NCBI RefSeq assembly: GCF_001905905.1
Contig: NZ_LIVT01000006.1
Coordinates: 237,723-301,722, forward strand
Reading direction: 5' to 3'
From: Streptomyces sp. CB02366
GTDB taxonomy: Bacteria; Actinomycetota; Actinomycetes; Streptomycetales; Streptomycetaceae
DNA length: 64,000 nt
Part shown: one piece after another, positions 44,024 through 51,560 of the stretch
Layout of the letters: the number at the start of each line of letters is the position of its first letter
Numbering within the stretch: the stretch's first letter is position 1
Program-made: the position numbers and the translations under genes
The notes under the pieces: generated by a model
The model's input: the letters and a program-made list of their open reading frames with translations, nothing else
The model's database searches: none
Told to the model about the DNA's origin: nothing

Positions 44024-44632
44024 ATGAACCCTCCGGACGAAGGGACGCCGGACGAGCTCCCCGGCGTCGCACCCCGCCTGCGCGACCTGCGCCGCGCCCG
44101 CGGCCTCACGCTGGAGACCGCCGCCGGCCGGGCCGGGCTCTCCCCGGCCCACCTCTCCCGGCTGGAGACCGGCCGCAGGCAGCCCTCGCTGCCCATGCTG
44201 CTGGGACTCGCCCGCATCTACGGTACGACGGTCTCCGAGCTGCTCGGCGAGCAGCCGCCCGGACGTGACGCGATCGTACGCGGCGGCGCCTTCGAGGGGA
44301 CGGAGGCCGACGGCTGGATGTACCGGCAGGCCGGCGGCTCCGGCCGGGCGATGCAGGCGCTGCGGGTGCGCGTTCCCTACGGGGCCCAGGGCGATCTGGT
44401 CCGGGTCCATCCGGGGGAGGAGTGGCTGTACGTCCTGGAGGGCCGGCTGCGGGTCGGGCTCGGCGACACCGTCCACGACCTCCAACCCGGCGACAGCGCC
44501 CACTTCGATTCGCTCACCCCGCACCGGATCGCGGCCGTCGACCGTTGCGGCGCGGAGCTGCTCTTCGTCCACTCCCTGCTGCAGAGTCCCGCCGCCGAGC
44601 TCTGCCTCGGCAGTGGCCTCCACGCGCGCTGA
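44024..44632 (+). CDS. XRE-family regulator with C-terminal cupin
   Basis: 202-aa DNA-binding protein. Residues 14-75 are an XRE helix-turn-helix (LRDLRRARGLTLETAAGRAGLSPAHLSRLETGRR split by family positions). Residues 105-185 form a cupin (VHPGEEWLYVLEGRLRVGLGDTVHDLQPGDSAHFDS), which in this family senses a small ligand. The cupin lacks one of the usual metal His residues. ATG 44024 is chosen because the conserved helix-turn-helix begins shortly after. A perfect palindrome lies directly upstream, and a DUF6126 gene 64 bases downstream; the two are commonly found as a pair. Confidence 0.87.
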   Translation: MNPPDEGTPDELPGVAPRLRDLRRARGLTLETAAGRAGLSPAHLSRLETGRRQPSLPMLLGLARIYGTTVSELLGEQPPGRDAIVRGGAFEGTEADGWMYRQAGGSGRAMQALRVRVPYGAQGDLVRVHPGEEWLYVLEGRLRVGLGDTVHDLQPGDSAHFDSLTPHRIAAVDRCGAELLFVHSLLQSPAAELCLGSGLHAR

Positions 44633-44696
44633 CCGGCGCTCACCGCCGGATCCGCCCTTCGCACCACCGGCCCCGAGGCCGGCAGAAAGGACTGTC

Positions 44697-44870
44697 ATGT
44701 CCGATTCCGAACACTACGATCCGCTGGGCCCCGGACGCCGGGCCGGCGAGGACCCGCAGGAGAAGCGGATGCCGCGCGGGCTCATCATCCGCCTCTTCGC
44801 CTACCTGGTGGCGGGCCACGTCGTCGCGGGCTTCCTCTACGTGCTCTTCGTGGTGGCCGGGAGCAAGTGA
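44697..44870 (+). CDS. DUF6126 family small membrane protein
   Basis: 57-aa protein. An acidic, polar N-terminal half is followed by one membrane helix (LIIRLFAYLVAGHVVAGFLY) and ends at VVAGSK. The segment MPRGLIIRLFAYLVAGH matches the pattern I recall for DUF6126, a family of single-helix proteins encoded next to XRE-cupin regulators in Streptomyces. GAAAGGA precedes the ATG by about 6 bases. Function is unknown; pairing with the regulator suggests it is part of the same response. Confidence 0.82.
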   Translation: MSDSEHYDPLGPGRRAGEDPQEKRMPRGLIIRLFAYLVAGHVVAGFLYVLFVVAGSK

Positions 44871-44903
44871 GGCCCGCCCGGGGGAGGCCCGCCGCCGGGG
44901 CGT

Positions 44904-45716
44904 TCAGCCCTGGTCGAGCAGGCGCTCGCGCAGCCGGTCCCGGGTCGCCGAGGAGACCTTCAGCCCCTCGGCTAGATAACGGTCCGTCGTGCCCCAGTTC
45001 TCCTCGATGGCCGCGAAAGCCGCCGCGAGATAGGCGGGCCGCGCCCCGAAGAGCGGATCCAGCAGTTCCATCACCTCGGGCGACATGCCGGACGCGGAGG
45101 TGTCGGAGCGCTTCACGGCGTAGCGGCGGTGGAGGTCGTTGGATTTGAGGTAGTCCTCCTCGATCGCCTCCCGCTCGACGTCCACCGCCAGCAGGGCGAC
45201 CGCGATCGAGAGGCCGGCCCGGTCCTTGCCCGCCGCGCAGTGCATCAGCGCCGGCACGCTGTCCTCCGCCAGGGCGTGCAGGACCCGGCTGTGCTCGACG
45301 GTGCGCTCCTCGATCGTCGCGCGGTACATCCGGATCATGCGGTCCACCCCCTTGCCGCCCGCGAGGACCGAGCGCAGCTGCTCGATGTTGCCGTCGCCCA
45401 CCAGCCGCCAGAACTCCGCGCCGTCGGCCGGGTCCGAGAGCGGAATGCTGATGTTGCGGACACCGGCCAGTTCGATGTCGTACCCGTCGAGCCGGTGGTC
45501 GGCGGAGTGGCGGAAGTCGAAGATCGTGTGCAGCCCCAGCCCGCCGAGGAAGGCCGCGTCCTCGGCGGTGGCGTGCGCGAGGTGGCCGCTGCGGTAGAGC
45601 CGGCCGAAGGCGGTGCGCCGCCCGTCCGTGGTGGGGAGGCCGCCCACGTCGCGGAAGTTGCGGACTCCGCTGAGCACGGTCTCTGTCGGAGGGACCTGCG
45701 GCACCTGCTGCGTCAC
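44904..45716 (-). CDS. Protein-tyrosine phosphatase (Y_phosphatase3 / PtpB-like)
   Basis: 270-aa dual-specificity-type phosphatase. The P-loop is HCAAGKDRAG with nucleophile C160, in the HCxxGKDR form typical of the MptpB-like family, which can act on phospho-Tyr/Ser/Thr and phosphoinositides. The N-terminal GVRNFRDVGGLPT is also a family signature, and FDFRHSADH supplies the general-acid region. GTG 45716 follows CAGGAGCC and gives the usual length; 29 more codons upstream are open but unlike the family. No signal peptide in the chosen form, so cytosolic. It is convergent with the DUF6126 gene across only 33 bases. Confidence 0.9.
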   Translation of the reverse strand: MTQQVPQVPPTETVLSGVRNFRDVGGLPTTDGRRTAFGRLYRSGHLAHATAEDAAFLGGLGLHTIFDFRHSADHRLDGYDIELAGVRNISIPLSDPADGAEFWRLVGDGNIEQLRSVLAGGKGVDRMIRMYRATIEERTVEHSRVLHALAEDSVPALMHCAAGKDRAGLSIAVALLAVDVEREAIEEDYLKSNDLHRRYAVKRSDTSASGMSPEVMELLDPLFGARPAYLAAAFAAIEENWGTTDRYLAEGLKVSSATRDRLRERLLDQG

Positions 45717-46159
45717 GGTGGCTCCTGGGGTCTCTGGCGCCGGCGCGGCTCGCCGGCGAGGGCGCTCCCGTGACGATACGACATGGATTCGGCAGGAAAT
45801 CATCCCGGTTCACACGCCCCGAGGCGGGCCCTGGCGCACGCCGTGGCCGACCCGGCGTCAGAGCGCCGCCCACCCCGTGTCCGTATTGGTGCATTTCGAT
45901 GAACATGCCCCATTAATGGGGGAGATGGGAGTCGGGGGGTGAGCGGGATCATATCCGTGACGGACCGTGGCGAAAGCGCCCGGGGCCATTCCCATGGTTC
46001 GCGCGGAAATCCAAGATCCGTAATCCACGGAGTGTGACGGGAAATCCCGGACGCCGTCGAACCGGTGATTCCGCCGGGCAACCGATGGCTTGTTCCACTC
46101 GTCCCGGCCGGTTTACGGTCACCGTCAATCCGGGTGGACCGCCTAATCCTGCCGCCGCC
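45717..46159. other. Intergenic region before the c-di-AMP riboswitch
   Basis: No gene seen in 443 bases. Several G/C-poor stretches (for example around 45895-45915) suggest promoters for the divergent phosphatase and for the riboswitch-led transcript; none could be defined. Confidence 0.45.
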
Positions 46160-46318
46160 CGGAATTCGCACCCATCCACACAGACGTGGCAGGAGCGGGG
46201 GAACCAGGTAAGCCGCCGGCCCGGAGCGATCCGGACCGGCTCGGGGTGAAGTCGCGGCAACGCGACCGGGCATCTCCAGCCCGAACCCGACAGCTCACCT
46301 CGCAGGCGCCGGAGAGGA
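46160..46318 (+). promoter_or_regulatory. ydaO/yuaA-type c-di-AMP riboswitch
   Basis: The untranslated leader has the conserved blocks of the ydaO motif in order: CAGGAGCGGGGGAACCAG (46191-46208), CGGGGTGAAGTCGCG (from 46242), GGGCATCTCCAGCCCGAACC (from 46269) and CGACAGCTCACCTCGCAGGCG (from 46289), ending just before GGAGAGG of the next gene. In Streptomyces such leaders precede resuscitation factors and other cell-wall hydrolases; binding of c-di-AMP turns expression off. The gene behind it is a LysM-M23 hydrolase, which fits. Confidence 0.88.
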
Positions 46319-46325
46319 AATCCCC

Positions 46326-47276
46326 ATGCCCGCAAAGGGTAAGCACCGCCGTCCGAAGTCCGGCCCGATCTCCCGCGGCGTCCTCGCCGCCGGGACCGGT
46401 GGCGCCGCACTCGCCCTCCCGCTCATCGCCGCCACCACCGCCAACGCGGCCGACCAGGCGGCCCCGGCCGCGAAGCCCGCCGCCGCCTCGGTCGCCGCCG
46501 CCCACACCGCCCCGGCCGCCGCCCCCGCCGCGGCCGCCCCCAGGACGTACTCCGTCGTCTCCGGCGACTACCTGTCGAAGATCGCCGCCGAGTACAAGAT
46601 CAAGGGCGGCTGGGAGAAGCTCTACCAGGACAACCGCTCCACCGTCGGCGACGACCCCGGCCTGATCCACCCGGGCATGAAGCTGACCCTCGGCGCCAAG
46701 GGCTCCGCCCCGGCCCAGAAGTCCGCCGCCCCCGAGGCCGCCCCGAAGAAGGCCGCACCCGCTCCGAAGGCCGAGCCCAAGCAGGCCCCGAAGGCCGACA
46801 CGGTCTCCGCGGACGACTCCGAGGGCTCCGGCGACCCGGCGCGTACCGGCTCCTCGCAGGCCACCGGCTCCGGCTGGTCCGCCCCGCTGGCCAACCCCAA
46901 CGTCACCACCCAGTACCGCGCTTCGGGCGCCAGCTGGTCCAGCGGCTACCACACCGGCTCGGACTTCCAGGCCGCCTCCGGCACCCCCGTCCTGGCCATC
47001 GGCCCGGGCACCGTGGTCTCGGCCGGCAACAGCGGCTCGTACGGCAACGAGGTCGTCATCAAGCACGAGGACGGCATGTACTCCCAGTACGCCCACCAGT
47101 CCGCGCTCAACGTCTCCGTCGGCCAGACCGTCGCCGGCGGCCAGCAGATCGGCCTCTCCGGCTCCACCGGCAACTCCACCGGTCCGCACCTGCACTTCGA
47201 GGTCCGCACCGGCCCGAGCTACGGCTCGGACGTCGACCCGATCGCGTACCTGCGTCAGCACGGCGTCTCCGTCTGA
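46326..47276 (+). CDS. Secreted LysM / M23 cell-wall endopeptidase
   Basis: 316-aa exported peptidoglycan hydrolase. Residues 1-42 are a long signal peptide (ISRGVLAAGTGGAALALPLI to ANAA). An Ala/Pro linker is followed by one LysM domain (about 73-123: TYSVVSGDYLSKIAAEYKI to MKLTLG), a second Ala/Lys/Pro linker, and an M23 lysostaphin-type domain from about residue 185 with zinc residues in HTGSDF and HLHFEV. It binds the wall by LysM and cuts peptide cross-links. Preceded by a c-di-AMP riboswitch and followed by a very strong terminator, so it is a single-gene unit. Confidence 0.94.
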   Translation: MPAKGKHRRPKSGPISRGVLAAGTGGAALALPLIAATTANAADQAAPAAKPAAASVAAAHTAPAAAPAAAAPRTYSVVSGDYLSKIAAEYKIKGGWEKLYQDNRSTVGDDPGLIHPGMKLTLGAKGSAPAQKSAAPEAAPKKAAPAPKAEPKQAPKADTVSADDSEGSGDPARTGSSQATGSGWSAPLANPNVTTQYRASGASWSSGYHTGSDFQAASGTPVLAIGPGTVVSAGNSGSYGNEVVIKHEDGMYSQYAHQSALNVSVGQTVAGGQQIGLSGSTGNSTGPHLHFEVRTGPSYGSDVDPIAYLRQHGVSV

Positions 47277-47291
47277 TCCGGCACGAAGAAG

Positions 47292-47334
47292 TAAGCGAGG
47301 GGCGATGTGCTGTCAGCACATCGCCCCTCGCTTA
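47292..47334 (+). terminator. Strong intrinsic terminator after the M23 gene
   Basis: Perfect 20-bp stem (TAAGCGAGGGGCGATGTGCT and its complement) with a 3-base loop, 15 bases after the stop and followed by TTCC. Confidence 0.9.
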
Positions 47335-47358
47335 TTCCGCCTTTACCAAAAACTGACC

Positions 47359-47379
47359 GGGTGGTCTATCTCACCACCC
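47359..47379 (+). promoter_or_regulatory. Inverted repeat upstream of the SGNH hydrolase gene
   Basis: GGGTGGT and ACCACCC around a 7-base spacer, 57 bases before the start codon. It may be an operator or a leader hairpin; no regulator is known for it. Confidence 0.35.
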
Positions 47380-47435
47380 GTCAACCCCATATTACGGTCG
47401 CGTAGGTCACATCGAACGGTGCAGGATACGGGGTT

Positions 47436-48263
47436 GTGGCAGACGATTCGAGAAACAACCGGCAGAACACCATCGGGTCGTACGCGGCGATCGGCGACAG
47501 TTTCACCGAGGGCGTCGGCGACCCCGGCCCGGACGGCGCCTTCGTCGGCTGGGCGGACCGCTTCGCGGTGCTCCTGGCGGACCGGCTCCCCGCCCCCGAC
47601 GAGGCGTCCGGCCCCGGCGACTCCCCGCACGGGAACTTCCGCTACGCCAATCTCGCCGTACGCGGACGCCTCCTCGACCAGATCGTCCAGGAGCAGGTCC
47701 CCCGCGCCAAGCAACTGGCCCCCGACCTGGTCAGCTTCTGCGCGGGCGGCAACGACATCATCCGGCCCGGCACCGACCCCGACGACCTCGCCGAGCGCTA
47801 CGAGCGGGCGGTCGCCGATCTGAGCAACGCCGTCGGCACGGTCATGGTGACCACCGGCTTCGACACCCGGGGCGTTCCGGTGCTGCGCCACATGCGCGGC
47901 AAGATCGCCACGTACAACGTCCACCTGCGGGCCATCGCCGACCGCTACCGGTGCCCCGTGCTGGACCTGTGGTCGCTCCGGTCCGTCCAGGACCGGCGCG
48001 CGTGGGACGCCGACCGGCTGCACCTGTCGCCCGAGGGACACACCCGCGTCGCCCTGCGCGCCGCCCAGGTCCTCGGCCACGACGTGCCCGCCGACCCCGA
48101 CCAGCCCTGGCCCCCGCAGGCCCAGCGCAGCCCCTTCGACGCACGGCGCGACAACGTCCAGTGGGCCCGCGAATACCTGGTCCCCTGGATCGGCCGACGA
48201 CTGCGCGGCGAGTCCTCCGGCGACCACGTGGCGGCGAAGCGCCCCGACCTGCTGCCGCTCTAG
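47436..48263 (+). CDS. SGNH/GDSL-family hydrolase
   Basis: 275-aa esterase/lipase-like protein. Block I is AAIGDSFTEGVGDP (catalytic Ser), block III FCAGGNDII (Gly, Asn oxyanion), block V DADRLHLSPEGH (Asp and His). There is no signal peptide in this start form, so it is probably cytosolic. GTG 47436 follows CAGGATACGGG. Its stop is 3 bases from that of the convergent STM4011-family gene, leaving no terminator, so antisense read-through is likely. Substrate unknown. Confidence 0.9.
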   Translation: MADDSRNNRQNTIGSYAAIGDSFTEGVGDPGPDGAFVGWADRFAVLLADRLPAPDEASGPGDSPHGNFRYANLAVRGRLLDQIVQEQVPRAKQLAPDLVSFCAGGNDIIRPGTDPDDLAERYERAVADLSNAVGTVMVTTGFDTRGVPVLRHMRGKIATYNVHLRAIADRYRCPVLDLWSLRSVQDRRAWDADRLHLSPEGHTRVALRAAQVLGHDVPADPDQPWPPQAQRSPFDARRDNVQWAREYLVPWIGRRLRGESSGDHVAAKRPDLLPL

Positions 48264-48265
48264 GG

Positions 48266-49183
48266 TCAGGACTCCAGCAGCGGAAGCGCACGCCGGGACG
48301 GGTTCGGCACGGCCGGCCCGTCCCGCGCCGTGCCCGCGCCGAACCCGGCGGGTATCCGCTCCAGGACGCCGCCGGCGAACACGTCGTACAGCGGCAGCGA
48401 CTCCAGATGCACATAGCCGATGTGGCAGTCGCACACGGTGAGCGGACAGGCCCGCGGGCCGAGCGCCCGGCGGTAGCTGCCGTCGTAGAGGTTGCCCAGC
48501 TCCGCCTTGACGAAGTGGCAGCGCCGCACCGTGCCCTCGCCGTCCACCGAGATCACCGACTCGCCGGTCCGGCAGGGCAGCCCCGCCGAACGGTGCGGTT
48601 CACGGCTGTAGGGGAACAGCGGATCCAGCTCCGTCCACCGGGCCGCCTCCTCGTCGGTGTACGTGCGTCCCTCGGCGGCGTTCACCCAGAGGTAGACCTC
48701 CTCGGGCAGGGCCGCCCGCAGCCGCCGCGCCTCCTCCAGATGGGCCTCGAACCCCACCACCCCCACGCTGTGGCGGACGCCGAGTGCGGACAGCTCCCGG
48801 CACTTCCCGAGGAACCGCTCGTACGGCGTCTGCCCCGGGTGGTACGTGCACCAGAGCGCGATCCGCTCCGGATCGGCCTCCGCCAGCCACGCCGTACGGC
48901 CGCTCAGATTCGTCTGGATCGCGACCCGCCCGATGTGCGGCAGCCGCGACAGCTCGGTCAGCGCCCGCCGGTACCAGGAGCGCACCAGCCCCTCGCCCCA
49001 CGGGGTGAACAGCACGGACAGCCGGTCGCCGGTCTGCTCCGCGGCCCAGCCGGTGAACCGCTCCAGCGCCTCCCGGTCCGACGTCAGCTGCGCACGGCTG
49101 TCCCGCCGCTTGGCGAACGGGCAGTAAGGGCAGTCGTAGTCGCACGAGGCGAGCGGACCCCGGTAGAGGATCGTCAGGTCCAC
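48266..49183 (-). CDS. STM4011-family radical SAM protein
   Basis: 305-aa radical SAM enzyme. Iron-sulfur ligands C14, C18 and C21 in CDYDCPYC, close to the N-terminus; more Cys residues near the end (CRTGESVISVDGEGTVRRCHF and ACPLTVCDCHIGY) suggest an additional cluster of SPASM type. GTG 49183 lies 8 bases beyond the STM4012-family stop and aligns with the family start; a longer form from 49228 overlaps that gene. It is the last gene of the STM4015-STM4011 operon. The reaction is not known. The pairing with a second radical SAM protein, an ATP-grasp enzyme and a phosphatase-fold hydrolase suggests modification of a shared substrate. Confidence 0.87.
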   Translation of the reverse strand: MDLTILYRGPLASCDYDCPYCPFAKRRDSRAQLTSDREALERFTGWAAEQTGDRLSVLFTPWGEGLVRSWYRRALTELSRLPHIGRVAIQTNLSGRTAWLAEADPERIALWCTYHPGQTPYERFLGKCRELSALGVRHSVGVVGFEAHLEEARRLRAALPEEVYLWVNAAEGRTYTDEEAARWTELDPLFPYSREPHRSAGLPCRTGESVISVDGEGTVRRCHFVKAELGNLYDGSYRRALGPRACPLTVCDCHIGYVHLESLPLYDVFAGGVLERIPAGFGAGTARDGPAVPNPSRRALPLLES

Positions 49184-49190
49184 GGCCCGC

Positions 49191-50591
49191 TCACTTCCGC
49201 TCGTAGGCGGCCATCGCGGCCCGCACACCGGGGGAGAACAGCGCGGGGCCCAGCGCGTCGGAGTGGGCGAGGCCAGACGCGGACAGCCGCAGCAGGCCGT
49301 CCGGCGCCGAGGCGTCCAGCCACCCCCGCGCCGCGAACCCGGCCAGCTCGGCCGGGAAGTCCGCGCCCGGCTCCGTACCGAACCGGGCCCGGTACTCCGC
49401 CACCGGCAGCCCCGACGCCTGGAGCAGCGACTGCAGCAGATGCCTCCGCCGGGCCTCGTCCGCGTCGACGTACCGGCCGACCTCGGCCCGGGAGAAGTCC
49501 TCCGCGGCGGTGAAGCGGTCGATGATCGACCGGATCTCCCGCATGTCCACCGCGTAGTCGAAGGAGTAGTGCAGGGCCGAGGTGTACGAACGGGCCCCGC
49601 AGCCCAGGCCGATCATGCCGTCGGTCTGGCAGGCGTAGTCCTCGGGCCCCTCCTGCTCCCGGGGGGCGTCGAGGCGTCGGAACATCCGCATCGACACCTG
49701 CTCGTAGCCGTGTGCCAGCAGGTGGTCGCGTCCCACCGCGTACAGCCGCAGCCGCTGCTCGTCCCACGCGGCCTCCTCCCCGTCCCCGGCCGGAGCACCG
49801 GCCGCCGCGCCGCCCAGGCGGTGCAGCCCCGTGAGGGGACGGACGTAGAGCGGATACAGGTACAGCTCCTCCGGCCGCCAGGCCAGCGCGGCGTCCAGCG
49901 AGGTGAGCCAGGTGCGCTCGGTCTGCCCGTCGATGCCGTAGATGAGGTCGATGTTCAGCACCGGTATCCGGGCCTCGCGGATCCGGCCGAGCGCCGCTTC
50001 CACCTCGGCGCGGCGCTGCGGCCGGACGGCCGCCCGCGCCTCCTCGTCCACGAAGCTCTGCACGCCGATGCTGATCCGCGTCGTGCCCCGGTCGGCGAGC
50101 ACCGCCAGCCGGTCCGTCGTCGCGGTGGACGGGGAGGTCTCCACCGACAGCGGAACCGAGCGCAGGTCCGCGCCCATCCGCCGCTCGGCCGTGTCGCAGA
50201 GCCGCTCCAGCTCCCCGGCGGTGAGGAACGTCGGCGTCCCCCCGCCGAACGCCGCCGCCGCGAACCGCACCGGCTCCTCGTCGCCCAGCGCCTCGCGCAC
50301 CGCCAGGGCCTGGCGGTCCAGCGCGTCCAGATAGCGCGTCGTCAGCTCCTCCGGCGCGCCGATCCGGGTGAAGAGGTTGCAGAAGCCGCAGCGGACCTCG
50401 CAGAACGGTATGTGGAGGTAGAGGGAGAGCGCGTCCTTCGGCTCCGCCGCCCACAGCGTCCGCAGCCGAGGGCGGTCCTCCAGCGGGCGGTAGGCCGTCT
50501 TGTGCGGATAGGCGTAGACGTAGCTCTCGTACGGCCGGACGGCGGCGAGCGGGCCCGTGGCCGACGCGGCGGCGGTGGTGGTCGTGGTCAT
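49191..50591 (-). CDS. STM4012-family radical SAM protein (HemN-like)
   Basis: 466-aa radical SAM enzyme resembling coproporphyrinogen dehydrogenase/HemW. The N-terminal YPHKTAYRPL and the cluster motif C64, C68, C71 (IPFCEVRCGFCNLF) are followed by FGGGTPTFL, ISIGVQSF, NIDLIYGIDGQTE, and DGMIGLGCGARSY. The HemN family marker HIPFC is kept, yet the gene context is not haem synthesis. ATG 50591 overlaps the stop of the STM4013-family gene by four bases; the longer open frame continues into that gene's repeated tail and is spurious. Confidence 0.88.
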   Translation of the reverse strand: MTTTTTAAASATGPLAAVRPYESYVYAYPHKTAYRPLEDRPRLRTLWAAEPKDALSLYLHIPFCEVRCGFCNLFTRIGAPEELTTRYLDALDRQALAVREALGDEEPVRFAAAAFGGGTPTFLTAGELERLCDTAERRMGADLRSVPLSVETSPSTATTDRLAVLADRGTTRISIGVQSFVDEEARAAVRPQRRAEVEAALGRIREARIPVLNIDLIYGIDGQTERTWLTSLDAALAWRPEELYLYPLYVRPLTGLHRLGGAAAGAPAGDGEEAAWDEQRLRLYAVGRDHLLAHGYEQVSMRMFRRLDAPREQEGPEDYACQTDGMIGLGCGARSYTSALHYSFDYAVDMREIRSIIDRFTAAEDFSRAEVGRYVDADEARRRHLLQSLLQASGLPVAEYRARFGTEPGADFPAELAGFAARGWLDASAPDGLLRLSASGLAHSDALGPALFSPGVRAAMAAYERK

Positions 50592-51517
50592 CGGGCGGCC
50601 CCCGGCTCGTGCGGTGCGGGTGGTGCGGAGGGTGCGGCCGGTCCGTGTGGTCCGGTCGGTTCTGCCGGTTCTGCCGGTTCTGCGGGTCCGGTCCGTCCGG
50701 TCGGCCCGGTCGGCCCGGTCGGTTCGAGGAAGAAGTGGGCGTACGGAACGGTCCACACGGCCGGGTGGCCGAGCCGGTGACCGGTGTAGCCGTCGTCGCC
50801 GTAGGCGGTGCCGTGGTCGGAGCAGACGATGGCGAAACACCGGCGGCGGCTGCTCGCCGCGGCGAAGAGGCGGCCGATGTGCCGGTCCACGTACTCCAGG
50901 GCCGCCGCGTGGGTGGCGCGCGAGTCACCCCCCTCGCCGGTCGCCCCGGGCAGATGGAACCAGTTCGGCTGATGCAGGGCGGAGACGTTGACGAAGAGGA
51001 ACAACCGCTGCTCGCGGGGGAGCGCCGCGACGACCTCCTCCGCCCGGGCCACCTGCTCCTCGAACGAGGTGGGCGAGGCGACGCCGAACCCGGGCTCCCA
51101 GTGGCTCTCCTGGAACATCCCGGGCAGGACGGAACCGAGCGGCCCCCGGCGGTCGAAGAAGCCGACCCCGCCGATGCACACCGTGCGGTAGCCCTCGGCG
51201 GCCAGCCCCGACACCAGATCCGGCGTGTCGAACACGAACGTGCCGTCCGCCGTCGTCTCACTGCCCGCGAACCGCGCCGCGAACAGCCGCGGATGCGGAC
51301 CGGGCGCGGCGGGCGTCGGCAGGAACCCCGCGAACATCGCCTGGTGCGAGGCATAGGTGAAGCTGCCCGGCGCGTGCCGCTCCTCCCAGACGCCCCCGGG
51401 CAGGTGCCGGGCGAGGTGGGGGATGCGCCCGGCGGCCGCCAGCTCGACGGCGACGTCGTGGCGCAACGTGTCCAGCGTGACCAGCAGCAGATCGTGACTG
51501 CCCACGACCTCGCCCAT
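50588..51517 (-). CDS. STM4013/SEN3800-family hydrolase (alkaline-phosphatase fold)
   Basis: 309-aa sulfatase/alkaline-phosphatase superfamily protein. It has LLLVTLDTLRHDVA (first metal Asp region), SFTYASHQAMFAGFLP (nucleophile Thr/Ser region), FLFVNVSALHQPNW and the second metal set CSDHGTAYGDDGYTGHRLGH. The last 40 residues form a low-complexity Gly-Pro-Thr / Ala-Glu-Pro tail built from 9-base DNA repeats. ATG 51517 has GAAGGG 6 bases upstream; GTG 51580, with AAGGA before it, would add 21 residues and overlap the STM4014-family gene. No signal peptide, so a cytosolic phosphodiester or phosphate-ester hydrolase is likely; substrate unknown. Confidence 0.86.
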   Translation of the reverse strand: MGEVVGSHDLLLVTLDTLRHDVAVELAAAGRIPHLARHLPGGVWEERHAPGSFTYASHQAMFAGFLPTPAAPGPHPRLFAARFAGSETTADGTFVFDTPDLVSGLAAEGYRTVCIGGVGFFDRRGPLGSVLPGMFQESHWEPGFGVASPTSFEEQVARAEEVVAALPREQRLFLFVNVSALHQPNWFHLPGATGEGGDSRATHAAALEYVDRHIGRLFAAASSRRRCFAIVCSDHGTAYGDDGYTGHRLGHPAVWTVPYAHFFLEPTGPTGPTGRTGPAEPAEPAEPTGPHGPAAPSAPPAPHEPGAAR

Positions 51518-51560
51518 GTCGGGCCCTTCGGAACCCTCGGACGGACGGCCCGGGCCGGGG

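Noticed and set aside
48266..49228. 45-base longer start for the STM4011-family protein
   Set aside because: Overlaps the previous gene and adds residues before the conserved DLTILYRG strand.
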